Shown piece by piece: positions 60,035-64,000 of a stretch of 64,000 nucleotides of DNA. The translations under genes and the position numbers were made by a program. The stretch spans positions 434,001 to 498,000 of the forward strand of contig NZ_AHMM02000025.1 in the NCBI RefSeq assembly GCF_000243675.2, read 5' to 3'. The notes below the pieces were generated by a model. It worked only from the letters and a program-made list of their open reading frames with translations, had not been told where the DNA came from and made no database searches. Position 1 is the first letter of the stretch; each line of letters begins with the position of its first letter. The stretch is from Leptospira inadai serovar Lyme str. 10 (GTDB lineage Bacteria; Spirochaetota; Leptospiria; Leptospirales; Leptospiraceae).

Positions 60035-61073
60035 TGTCTTCCTTTTCGGCTCCGGTTTTAATCTTTCGATTGATATCGATGATGAAGTCGTAGAGTTTGA
60101 GTAAATCCTTATCCGAAAAAAGGGAATTTTCCTTTCGCAACCGCCTGAACATATGGCTTTTTCTTCCAGGGGAGTAATTTTGCATTTCCAGTAAATCCGA
60201 CTGTTCTTTTTCGGAGAGAACAGTATCGTAAAAGCGCGAAATCACTTTAAATTTTCGTAATTTGTCGGTATGATCTTTTAGCAAGGAGAGGAAGAGTAAA
60301 AGCGAATCCTTACCGATTCGGAACTTCGAGAATTCTTTTGCAAAACGCAAAGAGTCCCGTTCGAAAAAGAAATCCAGGACTTCAGGTGCGCTAAACTCCG
60401 AAGATTGAAACAATACTTCCTTTAAATCCTCCAGCTTAAACGATTTCTTCCCTAAATATAATTTCATTTTTTCAAGATTTTTTAAATAAGAACCGGCGCT
60501 GGGATTCACCCTTAAAATAAATTCCTCTTCGGCTTGGTCGTCTAGTTTTACGTCGGCCTCCTTAGATGCTCGGAGCACGGCTTCTCTTCGTTTATCAGGA
60601 TAGATTTTTCCCGATTTGAAATATTTCGTCTCCGACCCGAATAGGGAGATTAGTTCTTTGGAAATGTCCCAATGATCATAATGGACAAGAACTTTTACCG
60701 ATTCCGGTAAAGAGGAAAACCGGGTTCGGGTGCCGAGTTTCGATTTACCCTTACCTAATAGCGGTTTGAAAAAATCGGTGCCCGATTTAATTACGAATAA
60801 CTTTCGTGCCGCGAACATATCCAAATTCATGGCTTCGTTTTGGAACGCTTCCAGGTCTCCGGGCTCCGACACGAAGACCACTACTTCAAATGCGTCACCG
60901 GATTTACGAAATGCTTCCCTATAAAGATCGCTGACTAGTCCGAATTCGTACGAGTCTTCGGAAACGACGAACAAAACCTGAGGCAGTTTTTCGATTCCCC
61001 CTTTTGCTTTATGGAGAAAGTCCAGGAGATTTTCGTAGGAGGGAGCGGAAGATTCGCGAGTACCGGATACCAC
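59964..61073 (-). CDS. holA: DNA polymerase III delta subunit
   Basis: A 369-residue clamp-loader subunit of the HolA family, starting at GTG 61073. The N-terminal domain (LFVVSEDSYEFGLVSDLYREAF) opens the clamp. Segments such as DMFAARKLFVIKS, KLDDQAEEEFILRVNPSAGS and EVLDFFFERD follow the family pattern, which is weak in sequence. It is longer than the E. coli subunit by some residues. Its last 71 bases overlap the end of the AAA+ gene in the convergent orientation. Confidence 0.78.
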   Translation of the reverse strand: MVSGTRESSAPSYENLLDFLHKAKGGIEKLPQVLFVVSEDSYEFGLVSDLYREAFRKSGDAFEVVVFVSEPGDLEAFQNEAMNLDMFAARKLFVIKSGTDFFKPLLGKGKSKLGTRTRFSSLPESVKVLVHYDHWDISKELISLFGSETKYFKSGKIYPDKRREAVLRASKEADVKLDDQAEEEFILRVNPSAGSYLKNLEKMKLYLGKKSFKLEDLKEVLFQSSEFSAPEVLDFFFERDSLRFAKEFSKFRIGKDSLLLFLSLLKDHTDKLRKFKVISRFYDTVLSEKEQSDLLEMQNYSPGRKSHMFRRLRKENSLFSDKDLLKLYDFIIDINRKIKTGAEKEDTIYYFLRRVENFFRRQDRTIQTR

Positions 61074-61196
61074 AGAAGCATTTTGCGGTTAAATCCGGGT
61101 GAGTCAAGCGGATGATCATGGAAATCCGGCTAAAGCTCGAATCGTTTACTGCCGATTCTAGAATTGGAAAGGATAGACTTTCCTTTCCGAAAAAGT

Positions 61197-61418
61197 ATGA
61201 AAATTAGCGACGGAATTCAGAGGATTTCTTATCCGGAGGAAGTTCTTACGTACGTGAAGCCGATTTTAAATCGGACGATCGTTCCTCCCGTCGATCCTAT
61301 AAAGCAGAAAGATTTTTCGAACTTAGGTCAGAATCTAAAGTTTTACGGACCGGAAGGAACTAGCAAAGTCGAGGAATCAAATTCGGCAAAGGGCCGCCTA
61401 TTCGATTTCTACGCTTAA
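61197..61418 (+). CDS. Small protein of unknown function (73 residues)
   Basis: From ATG 61197, MKISDGIQRISYPEEVL then NRTIVPPVDPIK, ending in RLFDFYA. A TTG at 61164 in the same frame would add 11 residues. No signal peptide, membrane segment or recognised family. Ribosome site is weak. It lies between holA (divergent) and maf (convergent, 16 bases away). Could be real; support is moderate because codon use and context look normal. Confidence 0.5.
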   Translation: MKISDGIQRISYPEEVLTYVKPILNRTIVPPVDPIKQKDFSNLGQNLKFYGPEGTSKVEESNSAKGRLFDFYA

Positions 61419-61434
61419 TCCAAATCTGCTCCTC

Positions 61435-62001
61435 TTATTTTTCCTTTCCCAAAAATTCAGACCAAATCCTATGATATAGGAAAAATTTTCGAATCGGGAA
61501 TCCCAAAATATTCGTATAAGAGCCCGTAAAGGATCGAACCGGAGAGTGGGGATCTTGAATCCCGTAGGCTCCCGCTTTATCATACGGCTTACACCTTCGA
61601 ACATACTCTAGAATTTCATCCCGCTTCCAGGGTAAAAAAAGAACTTTGGAAACGTCATAATCAAAAATTTCCTGATCACTATTTCGAATCGCCATACCGG
61701 AAAGAACTAGATGCGCGCGATTCGTTAAATCGGTTAGCATAGATATCGCTTCTTCTTCGTCGGTCGGTTTCTGAAGAATCGCTCCGTCTCGAACGACTAT
61801 CGTATCTGCGGAAACTTGGACATCCAAAGTATTTCGAAGACCCGGACCTAGTTTGGCGATAGTAATTCTTTTCAGATATTCGAGGGAGTCTTCCGTACCG
61901 AAAGAAGCTTCATCCACATCGAACACATCCACAAGATAAGAGAGTCCAAGCGAGTCGAAAATCTCGCGCCTTCTTGGAGACCGGGAGCGTAAGATCAGCA
62001 T
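61435..62001 (-). CDS. maf: Maf-like nucleoside triphosphate pyrophosphatase
   Basis: A 188-residue Maf/YhdE-family house-cleaning pyrophosphatase. The N-terminal RSRSPRRREIFDSLG (substrate loop), the VSADTIVVRDG segment and the DKAGAYGIQD segment are family signatures. Members hydrolyse dTTP, UTP or modified nucleotides; the exact one is not determinable here. It is divergent from the following gene. Confidence 0.92.
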   Translation of the reverse strand: MLILRSRSPRRREIFDSLGLSYLVDVFDVDEASFGTEDSLEYLKRITIAKLGPGLRNTLDVQVSADTIVVRDGAILQKPTDEEEAISMLTDLTNRAHLVLSGMAIRNSDQEIFDYDVSKVLFLPWKRDEILEYVRRCKPYDKAGAYGIQDPHSPVRSFTGSYTNILGFPIRKFFLYHRIWSEFLGKEK

Positions 62002-62073
62002 TCATCCATGTTTCAAGAAAAGCCTTGCCAGGCACTCCTTTTCCCGGTATCACTGGACGAACGGATTGCAACG

Positions 62074-62982
62074 ATGAAACATTTTCTTCGGATATCTCAA
62101 AAATCTTTTGCTATCGGATTTATTCTACTATTAGTCTTTAGCCTTACTTCGAAATCATCGGCTCAAACGGGAACGGCGGCAAATTCGAAGGAGGAAAGCA
62201 ATAAACATTCCTCCGATTCGACATCCCCTTCAGTAAGCAACCCGAATGCGGACCCGAAATCGAGAGCATACTCGATTAGGAAAAGATCATGGATAGTGCT
62301 TCGCTATCTGCGGACAACGTTATTGAATTTCGGAAGAAAAAACGAATGGGATGCGCTCATATCAGAATATTCGAAAGTCGAATCCGCCTTTCAAAGAGGA
62401 GAATGGGATTCGGCTTCAGCATCATTCCAGGTCTTAAAGGGAAAATTGGATCAAATAGCGGAGACCCAATCCAAGGATATCTTGGCAAAATCGGATGCGC
62501 TGGAAAAGGAACTACAACCGAAAATCGTAGATTTAAAAATAGAGAAGGATGCGGAAGGACGGCAGTACGTTCCCGTCATGGAGAAGCATCTTCAGATTTT
62601 TCGCGATACTTGGCTCGCGGGCAAAGGAGAGAGAGAATCCGGTAATCAAGGACAAGGACTTTACTTCGCTAAGCAGGGACTGCTCCATCTATATAAAGCG
62701 AAGATACTTTTGGAAAAAACGAAAGAAGGAAAATTGGAACCAGAGGCAAAACTTTCCAAAAATCGCGTTTTAGAGACGGATTATCTTAGCCCAGAAGAGG
62801 TAAAATATTGGGATGATTGTCTGGAATTGCTGACCGAGTCCGAAGAAATCCATCGTAAGAAAGAAAAGGAGGCAATTCGGAAAATCTATCAGCAAAGAAG
62901 GGGGTCCTTGCCTCCCGGGGCGACACAAGACGGCTCTCCCGAAGCAAAAACGACATCCGGAACCGAAGCGGGAAAGAAATGA
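62074..62982 (+). CDS. Exported helical protein of unknown function
   Basis: About 302 residues from ATG 62074; a start at 62008 would add 22 residues. The signal peptide is FAIGFILLLVFSLTSKSSAQ, cleavage after residue 31. The mature part is charged and largely helical (SALISEYSKVESAFQRGEWDS-type; YFAKQGLLHLYKAKILLEKTK), like short TPR or coiled-coil proteins. The C-terminal 30 residues are low in complexity. Function unknown. It precedes a lipoprotein gene by 28 bases and may be co-transcribed. Confidence 0.68.
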   Translation: MKHFLRISQKSFAIGFILLLVFSLTSKSSAQTGTAANSKEESNKHSSDSTSPSVSNPNADPKSRAYSIRKRSWIVLRYLRTTLLNFGRKNEWDALISEYSKVESAFQRGEWDSASASFQVLKGKLDQIAETQSKDILAKSDALEKELQPKIVDLKIEKDAEGRQYVPVMEKHLQIFRDTWLAGKGERESGNQGQGLYFAKQGLLHLYKAKILLEKTKEGKLEPEAKLSKNRVLETDYLSPEEVKYWDDCLELLTESEEIHRKKEKEAIRKIYQQRRGSLPPGATQDGSPEAKTTSGTEAGKK

Positions 62983-63010
62983 ATTTTCCTGGTCTGCCTT
63001 AAATATCGGA

Positions 63011-63541
63011 ATGCTAGTACGCATGAAAATGCATCGAAACATAATTAATATATTACTAATATCTCTCGTATCGGTTTCATTGCCTGGTTGTCGCGGGATG
63101 AATCTACAGAATTTTAGAAATATCACCTTCGACAAGACTTGTAGTTGGTTGGATTTATTTTGCGGAAAAGTGAAGGTCGTTCCGGATTTATCGGATTGCG
63201 ATCCCTTTCACGAGGAATACGAAGGCTATAGTCATTATATCGATCGAGGCGTTTTAAAAGACGAGTATAAGATTAGAGAGAATCCAAAACCGTCGAAGGA
63301 GCCTGTCGATCCTCTGGAACCGCTCCCCAAAAAACGGGAACTGGATCGCGATACTCGCACGGACTACGGGAATAATATGCGATTGGACTCGAAAAAATTA
63401 TTCGAACGATATGATGTTGCGGCGGGCCGTAAAGCCGACTACAGAAGATCTGAACATCCTTGCAGTCCCGTTGAAGGAGATGGAAGGCCTAAAGTGAATT
63501 ATTCGGAACCAAGTAAAGAAACAGGTGGAGCAAAATTTTGA
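63011..63541 (+). CDS. Small lipoprotein of unknown function
   Basis: A 176-residue frame from ATG 63011; ATGs at 63023 and 63029 are alternatives, the start is not resolved. The lipobox LPGC gives a lipidated cysteine near residue 27 of the long form. The rest is hydrophilic and Pro/Lys/Asp-rich (KPSKEPVDPLEPLPKKREL), probably disordered. No family recognised. The stop overlaps the TTG start of the SDR gene. Confidence 0.7.
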   Translation: MLVRMKMHRNIINILLISLVSVSLPGCRGMNLQNFRNITFDKTCSWLDLFCGKVKVVPDLSDCDPFHEEYEGYSHYIDRGVLKDEYKIRENPKPSKEPVDPLEPLPKKRELDRDTRTDYGNNMRLDSKKLFERYDVAAGRKADYRRSEHPCSPVEGDGRPKVNYSEPSKETGGAKF

Positions 63542-64000
63542 GAAACATATTCGATATCAGCGGAAGAACAGTTTTAGTAACGGGAGCTACCCGGGGAATC
63601 GGAAGGCAGATCGCGCAGGGATTCAAAGATGCAGGTGCAATCGTATACGGCACCGGATCCTCTTCGGAATCTATTAAACGGCTCGAAGGATCGGGTATAG
63701 AAGGATTTCCTGCGGATATTCGGGAAATCGGGGCGATGGATTCCGTCATCGAATCCATCGTAAAGAAGCATGGAAAACTGGATGTTCTCGTCAATAACGC
63801 GGGAGTTGCTACGAATTTACCCGCGGCCTTTTTTAAGGAGGAAGATATACAAAATGTTACTCAGACTAATTTTGTTGGTGTTTTCCGTTCCTGTCAGGCG
63901 TATTATAAAATACATAAAAAGAAGGGCGGAAATATTATAAATATCGCATCCGTTCTGGGAATACGAGGAACAAAATTCGCCTCGGTGTACTGCGGAACTA
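63538..64000 (+). CDS. Short-chain dehydrogenase/reductase (partial, cut by window end)
   Basis: Open frame from TTG 63538 behind GGTGGAG, continuing off the window. It has the Rossmann motif VTGATRGIGRQIA near residue 14, the NNAGVA segment, and IASVLGIRG before the active-site tyrosine near the end (ASVYCGT). This matches FabG-type 3-oxoacyl-ACP reductases and other SDRs. Fatty acid synthesis is possible, but the substrate cannot be told from the N-terminal half. Start overlaps the lipoprotein stop. Confidence 0.88.
   Translation, partial: MRNIFDISGRTVLVTGATRGIGRQIAQGFKDAGAIVYGTGSSSESIKRLEGSGIEGFPADIREIGAMDSVIESIVKKHGKLDVLVNNAGVATNLPAAFFKEEDIQNVTQTNFVGVFRSCQAYYKIHKKKGGNIINIASVLGIRGTKFASVYCGT

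Overview
This window is chromosomal DNA from a Leptospira species. The strongest evidence is the lipoprotein at 56854-57408, which I recognise as LipL21, and the tandem-cysteine and lipobox style of the other envelope proteins fits. LipL21 and a base composition that looks (by eye, not computed) higher than that of L. interrogans suggest a pathogenic or intermediate (P2-type) lineage. That placement is an inference. The window contains the core of the replication-initiation and segregation region: dnaA, dnaN, recF, a dciA-like gene, gyrB, gyrA, parA, parB, and two perfect parS palindromes.

Layout. 1-2789: a VKOR/thioredoxin fusion (cut by the window edge) and hisB-hisH-hisA, all on the minus strand. 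2892-2973: tRNA-Leu(CAG). 3134-5525: a dispersed intergenic repeat interrupted by an IS66-family element (tnpA, tnpB, tnpC), whose right end truncates a predicted outer-membrane protein gene. 6129-13256: a 2375-residue SpvB/FG-GAP/YD-repeat (RHS) protein. It is divergent from a four-gene envelope operon at 13499-16959 (barrel-like protein, Kelch lipoprotein, TPR-like membrane protein, small membrane protein). 16960-17592: non-coding, with two inverted copies of the dispersed repeat. 17593-25486: acyl-CoA ligase, MFS exporter, an unlisted 59-codon small gene, lpxD, ferredoxin-NADP reductase, a PC4-like protein, a VWA-STAS fusion and a TadA-like deaminase. 25548-27967: dnaX-ebfC-recR. 27976-33957: outer-membrane protein plus solute-binding protein, an OmpA/PD40 protein, serS and tatD. 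34077-35916: degenerate LytM protein, bactofilin and a YaaR-family protein. 35924-40209: a minus-strand operon of M20 peptidase, rsmG, parA, parB and a thioesterase. 41179-41745: parS region. 41746-45635: mnmG, ilvE, holB. 45963-55790: dnaA, dnaN, recF, dciA-like, gyrB, gyrA, dus. 55995-64000: lipoproteins including LipL21, a VWA-like protein paired with a degenerate sigma54-type AAA+ protein, holA, maf, and a partial SDR gene.

How it fits together. ParA/ParB and the two parS sites lie about 4 kb apart and 5-6 kb from dnaA, so the segregation and initiation loci are linked. Three inverted repeats built on the half-site TTATGT/ACATAA sit in the two gene-free regions flanking dnaA. Classical TTATCCACA DnaA boxes are scarce there, and DnaA itself carries GGEHTT in place of the usual GGRDHTT DNA-contact motif. 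A four-copy dispersed repeat (about 3.2, 17.1, 17.5 and 41.3 kb) is the main non-coding structure. The copy at 41.3 kb lies between the two parS sites.
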